A stretch of 64,000 nt of DNA. Origin: Steromphala cineraria (Eukaryota; Mollusca; Gastropoda; Trochida; Trochidae). Position numbers and translations under genes: made by a program. The stretch spans positions 60,892,575-60,956,574 of the forward strand of contig OU744725.1 in the NCBI GenBank assembly GCA_916613615.1, given 5' to 3'. Below the pieces are notes generated by a model. That model made no database searches. It saw nothing but the letters and a program-made list of their open reading frames with translations, and was not told where the DNA came from. Positions 34,943 through 44,100 of the stretch are shown here, in pieces (positions within the stretch are counted from its first letter, which is position 1; each line of letters starts with the position of its first letter).

Positions 34943-35681
34943 AAAAATAGAGCCACGGGCTCTGTAGCTCATCAGATTTTTTTAATGGAAATGGGTTTTT
35001 AAGGTTTTGACCTCTGTGACCCCATTTGGGGTCATGAAGTAACCGAATCTACAATTTAGAATCTTCATTGGCCAAGGAGTCTACACACAACCTTTTTAGC
35101 TCTCTAGACCTTTTGGAACTGGAGAAGAAGATGAAATTAGGTTTTAAAGGTTATGACCCCTGTGACCCCATTTGGGGTCATGGGCTCACGAAATCTACAA
35201 TTTAGAATCTCCATTTGCGAAGGAGTCTACATATAACTTTTCAGCTCTCTTGACCTTTTAGAACTGAAGAAGAAGATGAAAATAGGTTTTTAAGGTTTTG
35301 ACCCCTGTGACCTGATTTGGCGTCATGGGGTCACAAAATCTACGATTTAGAATCCCCATTGGGCAAGGAGGTTACACAAAACTTTTCAGCTCCCTAGATC
35401 TTTTGGAACTGGAGAAGAAGATGAAATTAGGTTTTTAAGGCTTTGACACCTGTGACCCCATTTGGGGTCATGGGGTCACGAAATCTACAATTTAGAATCT
35501 CCATTTGCCAAGGAGTCTGCACATCAAATTTCAGCTCTCTAGGGTTATTGGTTCTGGAGAAGAAGTAGAAAATGTGAAAAGATTACGGATTGACGGATGG
35601 ACAGATGGACGGACGGACGGACGCCGGACGCCATGCCATGCCATAAGCCCATCGGGTCTTTCAGACCTGATGAGCTAAAAA
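34943..35681 (-). mobile_element. Family A element, full length, head-to-tail copy 1
   Basis: Read on the minus strand: starts TTTTTAGCTCATCAGGTC, has ccatgccat-type and GTCCG repeats, four ~140-bp internal units with tgaccccatttggggtca and ggagaagaagatgaaa, and ends TCTGATGAGCT plus hairpin AGAGCCcgtGGCTCT and T-run. Confidence 0.82.
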
Positions 35682-36102
35682 TTAGAGCTATTGGCTCTGT
35701 AGTTCATCAGGCTTAACATTTGATTTTGCTAAAGGGTGAGGCTAATGTGGTTCTCCCCTAGTAGGGGCCACAGGGTCACAAAATCTTTAATTTATAATCC
35801 TCACTAGTCAAGGAGTTTGTACACAAAGTTTCAGATTTCTAGGCCATATGATTTTGGAGAAGAAGATGAAAATAGGTTTTAAGGGCGTGGCCCCTGTGGC
35901 CCTTATTAGGGGTCACAGGGCCACCAAAGCTACAATTTATAATCCTCACTAGTCAATGAGTCTGTATACAAAGTTTCAGCTTTCTAGGCCATATGGTTCT
36001 GGAGAATAAGTAGACATTCCACAAAGTTTACTTACGGACGGACGCCGGACACCATGCCATGCCGTAAGCGCATCGGGCCTTACAGGCCATATGAACTAAA
36101 AA
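35677..36102 (-). mobile_element. Family A element, head-to-tail copy 2
   Basis: Directly abuts copy 1, sharing only the A/T-run. Two internal units, a ggacggacgccggacaccat tract at its minus-strand 5' side and the 3' hairpin AGAGCTattGGCTCT at 35682-35697. Confidence 0.8.
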
Positions 36103-36270
36103 TAGAACCATGGGTTCTGTAGCTCATCAGGCTTCATATTCAATTTTGCTTAAGGTGTGGTCAATGTGGTTCTCCCCTAGTTAGGTGTCACAGGGTCCCC
36201 TAATGTACATTTTAGAATCATTTAGGAGTCAGCATTCTATTTTGAACAGGCCTGGTGAGGTAAAAATAAT
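36099..36270 (-). mobile_element. Family A element, head-to-tail copy 3, truncated
   Basis: Has the 3' end (hairpin AGAACCatGGGTTCT, AGCTCATCAGGC) abutting copy 2, then runs out after about 170 bp. Confidence 0.7.
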
Positions 36271-36699
36271 GTTTTCGAAATTTTGACCGCCGGTCACTTC
36301 AATGACCTGCAAAAGGTGTTACGGTTACATTATATTCGCTTTAGAAAACGCAGGTAAGAGAACAAACTTTAGGTACGAAGCTGTGTATGTCACTTCTCAA
36401 AAACTTACCAAAGACAAGTGAATTTTTTTGTCAGCAATAGATATCACAAGCAAGTACTTGCTGTTATGTCTCTTAACTGTTTTCCTTTAAAGTATATCAA
36501 GTAGACAGATAGGCAGATAGCCGATAACTGATGGTAATTGGTGGTGTGATGTCTATTCCGCATAAAGGCATTGTTTATTTTCGTTATTCCAGAAAAATAT
36601 TCTTCAATATATAGAAAATACTAAACGGCATCCCGTTCAGTAGCATTTTCAGAGAGCGAGTGAGTTGTTTTGTATTTAAGAAGCGAAAGCAATTTAAAT
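36271..36699. other. Intergenic, no recognisable feature
   Basis: Nothing recognised. Confidence 0.45.
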
Positions 36700-37185
36700 A
36701 CTGACACCATTCACGAGTTACATAAACCCTACTTACTCAACGGCATCACTTTAAAGCGAAAGCTTTTAAATGGGCAGTAGCACGTTTTTCGGGGGAATAT
36801 AAGGTGATGTCAGGAAAAAGAAAATTAACGGTTCAGATTGAAAGAAAATGTATTTAAACTAAATGAAGCAGTAATAATTCAAATATATTAAGTAAAGTTT
36901 AGCCATGCGATTACTTTTTCTCACACAAAATGAATTAAAGGTGTTCACAAAAAATGGCAGCCAATGGATTTTATATGAATCCTCATACTTTGTCTTCTGA
37001 CTATGGGTGATTGGCATGTGTAATGAGATTGTTGACACTGTCAATATAATACATTTAGCATTAACTTACAAATTTAAGTGAAATATTTAAAATATAAAAT
37101 TATCAAAAAACGTGCTACTGCCCCTTTAAATACCGATATCATTCATGAGTTTCATAAACCATTCTTCTCAACGGCATCACTTTAA
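36700..37185 (+). repeat. 55-bp direct duplication flanking a MITE
   Basis: Blocks 36700-36755 and 37131-37185 share ccattca.gagtt.cataaac and ctcaacggcatcactttaa. They lie on either side of the TTAA-flanked MITE at 36770-37126, far longer than a normal piggyBac duplication. Confidence 0.75.
36770..37126 (+). mobile_element. piggyBac-like MITE, copy 4
   Basis: Starts ATGGGCAGTAGCACGTTTTT and ends AAAAAACGTGCTACTGCCCCT with TTAA on both sides (36766-36769 and 37127-37130). It lies about 275 bp upstream of the Kazal gene TATA box. Confidence 0.88.
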
Positions 37186-37400
37186 TGTTTCAAACTTTGG
37201 TTAACATATTAAGAAAACTAAAAATCGGTTAAGTGAATTATTCACATCAACAAAATTTGTCTAATACATTAGTCAAGGACTTGGTTATTTATGGCATGAT
37301 TCTCTTGTTCAAACAGTAACAGCCTGCACTGTACACCACGATGACAGTTATAAAGTAGATACCATAAATTGATGTATTTGCGCATCAGTCTGCAATTACG

Positions 37401-37408
37401 TATAAATA
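37401..37408 (+). promoter_or_regulatory. TATA box of the Kazal gene
   Basis: TATAAATA lies 74 bp before the ATG, placing a start site near 37430 and giving a short 5' UTR (~50 nt) with no upstream ATG. Confidence 0.7.
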
Positions 37409-37481
37409 CGGGTCTGCGACAAGGGTATAACACCGCTCCCTAACTATTTCCACAACGTGCCGAGAAAACTTGTCTGCAGAG

Positions 37482-37524
37482 ATGAAGACTGCATGTGTCC
37501 TCTTCGCTTGCTTCATTGCTGTTG
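37482..37524 (+). CDS. Kazal gene exon 1: signal peptide
   Basis: Encodes MKTACVLFACFIAV plus one base; donor gtaagt. The ATG is the first after the TATA box and opens a hydrophobic signal sequence. Confidence 0.92.
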
Positions 37525-40500
37525 GTAAGTGAAATATGTTTTAAAATATTTTCAAGACCATTCCTCAAAGTATAATAGTTTACAGTTTCATAAATTCTAA
37601 ATAACTCTTTGGCAGTGTAATGATCTATTGTATGGTGCATTTTGAAATGTGAATCTCAGAATTGTCGTGAATTACTATTCGTAAAGACCAGATGCCTTTC
37701 ACGTAAATCGCGGAAATATTTTTTTATTAAGTTTAGAAAGTTACTTTAGTAAGAAACTATCAAATATTAATCGAAAACCGCTATGCGATTGGTAACAATT
37801 CTTTACCTTTTCAAGATACAAAATGTATACCCTTATTTACCGTGCTACAGTTGCAATGTAACATCAATGTTGGGTTACAGTGTACAGTGCCGACGAATGT
37901 CTCCGTGCTTGTCCAAGGAACCTGAGCCCCGTGTGTGCAACATTCACCAAAACGTACGCTAATGAATGTGAAATGAAAGCCGATGCATGCAGGTAAGAAA
38001 AGGCTTAAAAATTCCTCTGTATTTTGTCATTTAATGATTTTATCATATGCAAAAACATTTTTGTTTTGAATTTAGACCATTACATATAAGTATCCGTACT
38101 TGCAAACAATAATGAGTTCCAATGAAAAAGGTGTTCATATTCTAACTGTAAATACGTTTTGCAAATTATATGTCCTCGAATATTGTCCTGCTCAACTGAC
38201 AGTAAGTGGCGAGATAATATGCTTTATAAATTTGGATGGATTAGAACCGCGGCATGCGTTATTGATAGTATTTTCCAATTGCATTAAGTTCATAATGCAT
38301 CCTATTGAATTCAAATTTCCAACGTTATTTAGATTTAGAACAAATGTTTTGAAGAGTAGTATATTCTTTTTGATTAAAAAAATAGTTACAAGAATACGAA
38401 ATATATATGTTTCCAATATAAAGACAATGTGTTTTATCAAATACTGCAGTTCTAAAAGGATTGTGCCATTTTATGTTTAGCAATGGGAGTCCATTTCCGA
38501 TATATGATTTAAAAAAAACGAACTACGGACTCTTAAATGCATGTGACCCGATTGTTCATACAGATTTTAACGCTACCCTATTCCGATTCGAAAAGCTGAT
38601 GGAGAATGTCCATACATATGTATACAAAATATATTTGTTTGTGGAAATAATTCACACTGTAAATAATGCGGTCATGAATAAAATCGTATTTGGTTATTTG
38701 TCAGATCTATGACAGTGTTTGGTAATTCGCGTTTTAGCTTCTCCTTGCATTTTTATTCTCTAATATATTTTCAAAATCTCTGAGTTGGTCATGACTGACC
38801 ATTTCTGGCGATTATTTATTGAACTCATGTTCGAAAGTCTTGTATAATTCCAGCCTTGCCAAGAAGGGTATGCATCTCCTGTCCAACACTGATTCAACGT
38901 GCCAGTGTGAACGGGCCTGTCCCTTCCTCCTTAACCCTCTGTGTGCCACCGACGGAAAAATGTACGATAACGAGTGTATGATGTCAGTTGCAGCCTGCAA
39001 GTAAGTAACCAATGGGTTTCAAATCACAAGATAAAGAATCTGTCGTTTACAGGAACAGTCTTATAAACGTATTTTTCTGGAAACAAAATTCAAGAGTACT
39101 TACCTGTTTACGCTTATATATGATTATTACTTGATTATTTCACGCTCAGTTTCATAAAGATTAGTGCAGGTAACTTTTTTTGTTGTTCTAGATCTAACAA
39201 TTTTCTCAGAACTAAATTTAACAAAATTCTCAGAACAGAATGCCTCACTGCATCATCTTGAATCTTGTTTCCACCAAAATACCCCGCTAGTACTGTCGCT
39301 TTAAGCGTCCGGTCCCCTATCTTGTTTTGGGGGAATTAACTGTACCTATTGACAGAACAATAAGAGTGACTGGATTTGAGTTCAACTCTGCTTGGGCATA
39401 TTTTGAGGCATTATTTGGGATGTATTGATAGATTATTTGCAAAATTTCAAATGACTTATGTTGAGACTTTTATTGTGTTACGTGTTTCAACTGGGACGTG
39501 TTATAACCATATACTAATAACATAAGTGTATATTAGGTCTATAAACTATAAGGTCTCATGTTCGTTCCCACAAAAGTACATTAACAGTCTCTATAAGCGA
39601 GTTGTCTGATAACTTAGTTTGCTTTAAGTAGAGACATGTTTAAAGTATCTGAGCAAATTAATGTCTTATACATCGTTTTTTGGGATTGTAAAAATGAGAA
39701 GAAAGCCAACACCCCCATTATTGCTATGCATCTTAAAGGGACCATTCAAGCAGGGTATTTTTTTGTGGAAACCAAATTCAGGAGGACCTTCCTTTTTACA
39801 ATTTTATATGATTTGTACATGATAATTTCACACTTAATTTCATATATGTTTGTGAGATAAGCATTTTAGTAGTTAAAGATTTGACAATTTGACAAAAATT
39901 TAAGTGTATCGCTCAAAAAATAAAACAAGATGTGTTTGTGAAACACGAATGCCCCCGGATGCATCCTGCTCGCTGTGTCAAGGTCATGGTCACAAGGTCA
40001 AATGTCATGGTGTCATCTGAAAGGTCTCATCACAAGGGATCCATATGTCAAGTATCAAAGACCTAGCTCTGACCAATCAAAAGTTATGACCAAGGTTAAA
40101 GTTTTTGTGGACAAACGGACAGACGGACGGACAGACGGACAGGTGAAAAACAATATACCCTCGGAATCTCCGATTCGGGGGCATAAAAAACAATATACCC
40201 TCGGAATCTCCGATTCGGGGGCATAAAAATATGTGAAATGAAGCCAATCATCAAAGCTACGATCATGGAATGCATTATTATGACAAAATGGTGTAGCAAC
40301 TGATAAATTTAATTATGAATCATTTGTAAATATTCTCCTCTTCTATCAATCAAGTAGTTATTACTTAATTTTGTTAATGAATAAGCATATTACAGCACAT
40401 TTGTTTTCTCGTAATGCTAACCTTTCAAAATGGCGGATGAAAGCCGCTCGAGTGGTGCCTTTAATGAAACCTGCAAGAATAAACTTGAACTAGGAACCAC

Positions 40501-40703
40501 AGGTGGCACTGCCCTATCCTTGATGAGTGAGTTAGTTAGTTACTGTCAGTAATGCTCTAGCTTTTCAACTTTCTTTGAAGAATTCTGATGTTTCAGGTCA
40601 TAATTTTTGTTCATAGATAATTGAACTAAAATCCCTTTCCTTGGTTTACAGAGAGAGCAAGTGGCTGGAAGTGAAGAGCCAGGGGCCATGTCCAGAGAAA
40701 TAA
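37482..40703 (+). CDS. Secreted double Kazal-type serine protease inhibitor
   Basis: Four exons (37482-37524, 37881-37992, 38854-39000, 40652-40703) give 117 residues. The start has a signal peptide, MKTACVLFACFIAVVYSA, so the mature protein probably begins at or near Asp-Glu-Cys. Two Kazal domains follow, each with six Cys in the spacing C-x3-C-x7-C-x10-C-x6-C-x(n)-C. Domain 1 runs from ECLRACPRN to STC, domain 2 from QCERACPFL to GPC. The residue two after the second Cys, the P1 site in Kazal proteins, is Arg in domain 1 and Phe in domain 2, suggesting trypsin-like and chymotrypsin-like targets. The protein ends PCPEK. Introns fall between Cys5 and Cys6 of each domain, both in phase 2. In molluscs such proteins are linked to digestion, immunity or shell matrix; which applies here is unknown. 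Confidence 0.94.
37881..37992 (+). CDS. Kazal gene exon 2: domain 1, Cys1-Cys5
   Basis: 112 nt encoding VYSADECLRACPRNLSPVC and then ATFTKTYANECEMKADAC. Acceptor gggttacag, donor gtaaga. P1 candidate is Arg in CPRN. Confidence 0.95.
38854..39000 (+). CDS. Kazal gene exon 3: domain 1 Cys6 and domain 2 Cys1-Cys5
   Basis: 147 nt, phase 2 at both ends, from SLAKKGMHLL through CQCERACPFLLNPLCATDG to SVAAC. P1 candidate is Phe in CPFL. Its symmetric phase makes it a natural unit for domain duplication. Confidence 0.95.
39001..39920. other. Kazal intron 3, no recognisable feature
   Basis: AT-rich intron sequence before the family D element. Confidence 0.5.
39921..40229 (-). mobile_element. Family D interspersed element in Kazal intron 3
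   Basis: On the minus strand it starts TTTTTATGCCCCCGAATC, has a (GTCCG)n tract (40118-40141) and ends GGGGGCATTC with hairpin GTGTTTcacAAACAC then ATCTTGTTTT. The terminal ~43-bp piece (acaatataccctcggaatct and cgattcgggggcat) is present twice at 40150-40229. Same layout as families A and B. Confidence 0.7.
40652..40703 (+). CDS. Kazal gene exon 4: last Cys and stop
   Basis: 52 nt encoding (K)ESKWLEVKSQGPCPEK and TAA. Supplies Cys6 of domain 2. Acceptor ttggtttacag. Confidence 0.93.
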
Positions 40704-40750
40704 CTGAATCATTCTATACAAGAAGCAGATGAAGGAAACTGCTTAATCTG

Positions 40751-40756
40751 AATAAA
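40751..40756 (+). terminator. Kazal gene poly(A) signal
   Basis: AATAAA 48 bp after the stop codon, in ctgaataaaagttaac. Confidence 0.8.
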
Positions 40757-40987
40757 AGTTAACACTCTTCATTTTAGTTTTGTTGTTTCTATATATTCTT
40801 TGATGTAGTTCTAAACAAGTGAAAAATTCATGGATTTCAACTTCTTTAGTGCATGTATGGAGAATATTGAATGCATAGTGCATAGTGCAATGAAAAAAGG
40901 GTTAATTTATCCTGCTGAGACTGGTGCAAGCCTTGAGAATGAAGTTGTATATCATCCAAAATATCCAAGTAATGCTTGTAAAATTCT

Positions 40988-40993
40988 TTTATT
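40988..40993 (-). terminator. utp11: utp11 poly(A) signal
   Basis: tttatt on the plus strand is AATAAA on the minus strand, about 30 bp after the utp11 stop. It implies a very short 3' UTR and a gap of about 200 bp between the two converging transcripts. Confidence 0.75.
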
Positions 40994-41021
40994 CACATAA
41001 TATACAACTATTGTGCAGATA

Positions 41022-41108
41022 TCAGCGTTTGCGCACTGGTTTCCACTTGTACACGGCTGGAGCTGTCTTTGTTTCATCCCTCACCTTCTGCTTGGTGGCT
41101 TTCTTGTC
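41022..41108 (-). CDS. utp11: utp11 exon 8
   Basis: 28 codons plus TGA, DKKATKQKVRDETKTAPAVY and then KWKPVRKR; human ends SPAIYKFQSRRKR. Acceptor ctgttacag. Confidence 0.96.
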   Translation of the reverse strand, partial: DKKATKQKVRDETKTAPAVYKWKPVRKR

Positions 41109-44100
41109 CTGTAACAGACAACAAGGTTGATCACAAGATGACACAACTGACCGGTCCCTAATGATTCAGAATATTAATCCAAAATCACAAGATTAATATG
41201 AGTAAATTGCATCATTTCTACCGCTATCATTGGGAAAAATGATGACTATTTCAGCCAATATATGTATTTCTTGCATTTCATTGAGGCCTATGCTATGATT
41301 CAGTTGCCAAATAATGTTGCCGTGTTATGTCAGGCAGACAAATGCAGACAAGTTCTAGTTTTTCAAAAGCATCCAAAATAACAGGTTTTCAACATGACAA
41401 CCAATGAAACAGTGTCGCTGATTGCAAAACTAACTTCAAATGCAACGCAGTGCTCCAGATAAATTTTGGAGATATTTACTCCCTGTTTTCGTAACAAGTG
41501 ATTATTGTCGATTTTGATGTGTACTTTTGTAAAAATTGTACTCCTCTGATTTAGGACAATTGGGTATTTTAACTTATTTCCTCGAGTAGACGCCAGGTCT
41601 CGAAAAGAGGCCGGGGGTATTGCTGTTTTCAGTAAATACATGCCAGACTCGAATCGACGCCTGGTCTTGAATTAACGCCGAGTGAAAAGTTGATTAATCA
41701 ATGTTCCCGTAGTTGAATTTGTATATAGTATTCTCCCTTTACACCATCTATACACATTTACTTCCTATTGAAAAAAAATAGACGCTGGGCTCGAATAGAC
41801 GCCAGGTCTCGAATATACGCCGGGGGTTATGGGGGTCTGAAAAAATAGACGCCGGTGGCGTCTATTCGAGGAAATACGGTAATTAGAAATGAGATTGTAC
41901 TCATGATTTAACATAAATGGGTATTTCTCTGTATATAAAACATTATCTTGAAAATGTAATGATACTAATGAACATGTTAAAAGCACTGATTACTGATATT
42001 TTGAAGAGTTATTTGTGACAAGTTAATGTTTTAATTTGATGAAGTACTCGATCGGGGGTAAATTTACCACTGTATGCGTGTCAAACTTTAGTTTGCCATA
42101 TTGGAGCCACTTGAGAATTTATATTGATATAATAACTAACAAATGACACAATATAACCTACAAACACTGACCATGAGATGTAGTTTGGTCTCCATCTTGT
42201 CTGCTACTATCCCCAGTTCCTTCTCCCTCTCGATCCTCTTGCTCAGCTCACTGTATCGCTTGTGCTTCGCTATAGCTATATCCTGGTGGGAAAAGAAATA
42301 TTCTCATTAAATTTGAATTTTTTAAAAATTGTGGACGTTTTGACTTGACTCCTGGTATTTTTTTACTTGACTCCTGTTTCATCATGCCATATATGCCAAA
42401 ATGTAATAGCAACATTCCTTAGTCCTACGTTATTGATTTGAGCTCAAAGCCACAGAAAAAAAAATCAAGAAAGATGAAGGAGTCTATACCCTCTGCTAAC
42501 CTATAATCACTGATACACAAATGCTGACCAAACATTGAAAGATTTTGATCCCAGACCAGATGAAACCAGCTATATCCTGGTGGGAAAAGAAATATTCTCA
42601 TTAAATTTGTATTTTTTTTTTAAATTGTGGACTTTTTGACTTGTTTCCTGATATTTTTTTACTTGACTGGTGCATCAAGCTACATATGCTAAAATGATGC
42701 ACAGCATCAACATTCCTTATCAATTTGAGCTCAAAGCCACAAAATAAATCAAGAAATATGAGGGTGCAGTTTGCATAAAAGGAATCTATACCCTCTGCTA
42801 TTCTATATTCATTGATATTCAAAATGCTGATAAAATATTTTAAGATTTTGATCCAAGGCTAGATGAACATTAAAGGGGAAGTAGCACGTTTTTAGGGGGA
42901 ATATAAGGTGATGTCAGGAAAATGACAAAAAAAATTCGTTTATGAAAGACAATGTATTTAAACTAAATGAAGCAGTAATAAATCAAATATAAAATGTAAA
43001 GTTCGGCCATGCGATTCCGTTTTCTGATACAGAATGCATTAAAGGTGTTCACACAAAGATGGCCGCCATTGGACTTCATGGGAATCTTTATAATACGTTC
43101 TCTGACTATGGATTATTGGTTTGTGTAATGAGATTTTTGACACTATCAAAATAGTACAATTAGCTTTAATGAACAATTATCAGTGAAAAATTTTATATAT
43201 ATAAAATATGTAAAACATAACATTTTCAAAAACTTGCTAGTGCCCCTTAAAAGTAAATGTATAAGTTTTGGAAGAGCAAATAGAATTTGAAAATAGTAGG
43301 CACTTTGATAACATTTTCACTTCATGAAGGAGTCGTCAAATAGTTCAAAGTTACAATAAAGAATTTGTTGTTCAGAAAGTTGATAGCCCTTATGTTTTCT
43401 CCATCGAATCAATTTGAAACAATAAACATAAACAATACAGTTTTGACAAAAATATTAAGTAAAAGTTCCTCAACCTTAATAAACATGTATGGATAAATCT
43501 GTTTTGTTGATGGCTGAGTTTTCTATAACAAATACTTATAAACTATCTTTGATGTTGTGCAAAAGTTACTTTCAACAATAAATCTTTTCAAAGTACAAAC
43601 ACTTTCCTTAAAATAATCAAAAAGGATCAAGATAAAAGTTCGTCAATTCAGAAAATTGAATCTCTAGATCTACAATATGCTGTTGAGAGTACAATACCAA
43701 CATGAGTGTCAGTTTCAATAAGAGGCAATTCATTTGGACATGGCAGTAAATTTGGGGTCCCATGTGCCGTATTCTATCATGATTGACGCTCTACAGACTT
43801 GGTGAATGTGACACACTTCAACTGTACAAACAGGCAAATTGGGAAACTAACATCCGAGCATGGTGATCGTCAAAACATGCCTTGTAGATGTCCGAGAGAA
43901 ATTAACGAGTCGCCATCAAGGGCAATCGTCAATGAAGGACAAGAAGCAAGGGGAGTCGCTACGGGAGCTGCGAGACTTGAGGAATCAATATCGAAATTGG
44001 CGCTGTCGATCAGCTGACTGTTTTTGTCAACATGGAGCACTTGAGGGCTAATGGTCAAAATGAGCGTAATGAAAACCATCCAAATTCAATCAACGTCCAG

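Noticed and set aside
38100..38712. Plus-strand frames of 126 and 83 codons in Kazal intron 2
   Set aside because: The sequence is AT-rich, the opposite strand is also open and there is no recognisable motif. The Kazal exons splice cleanly around it.
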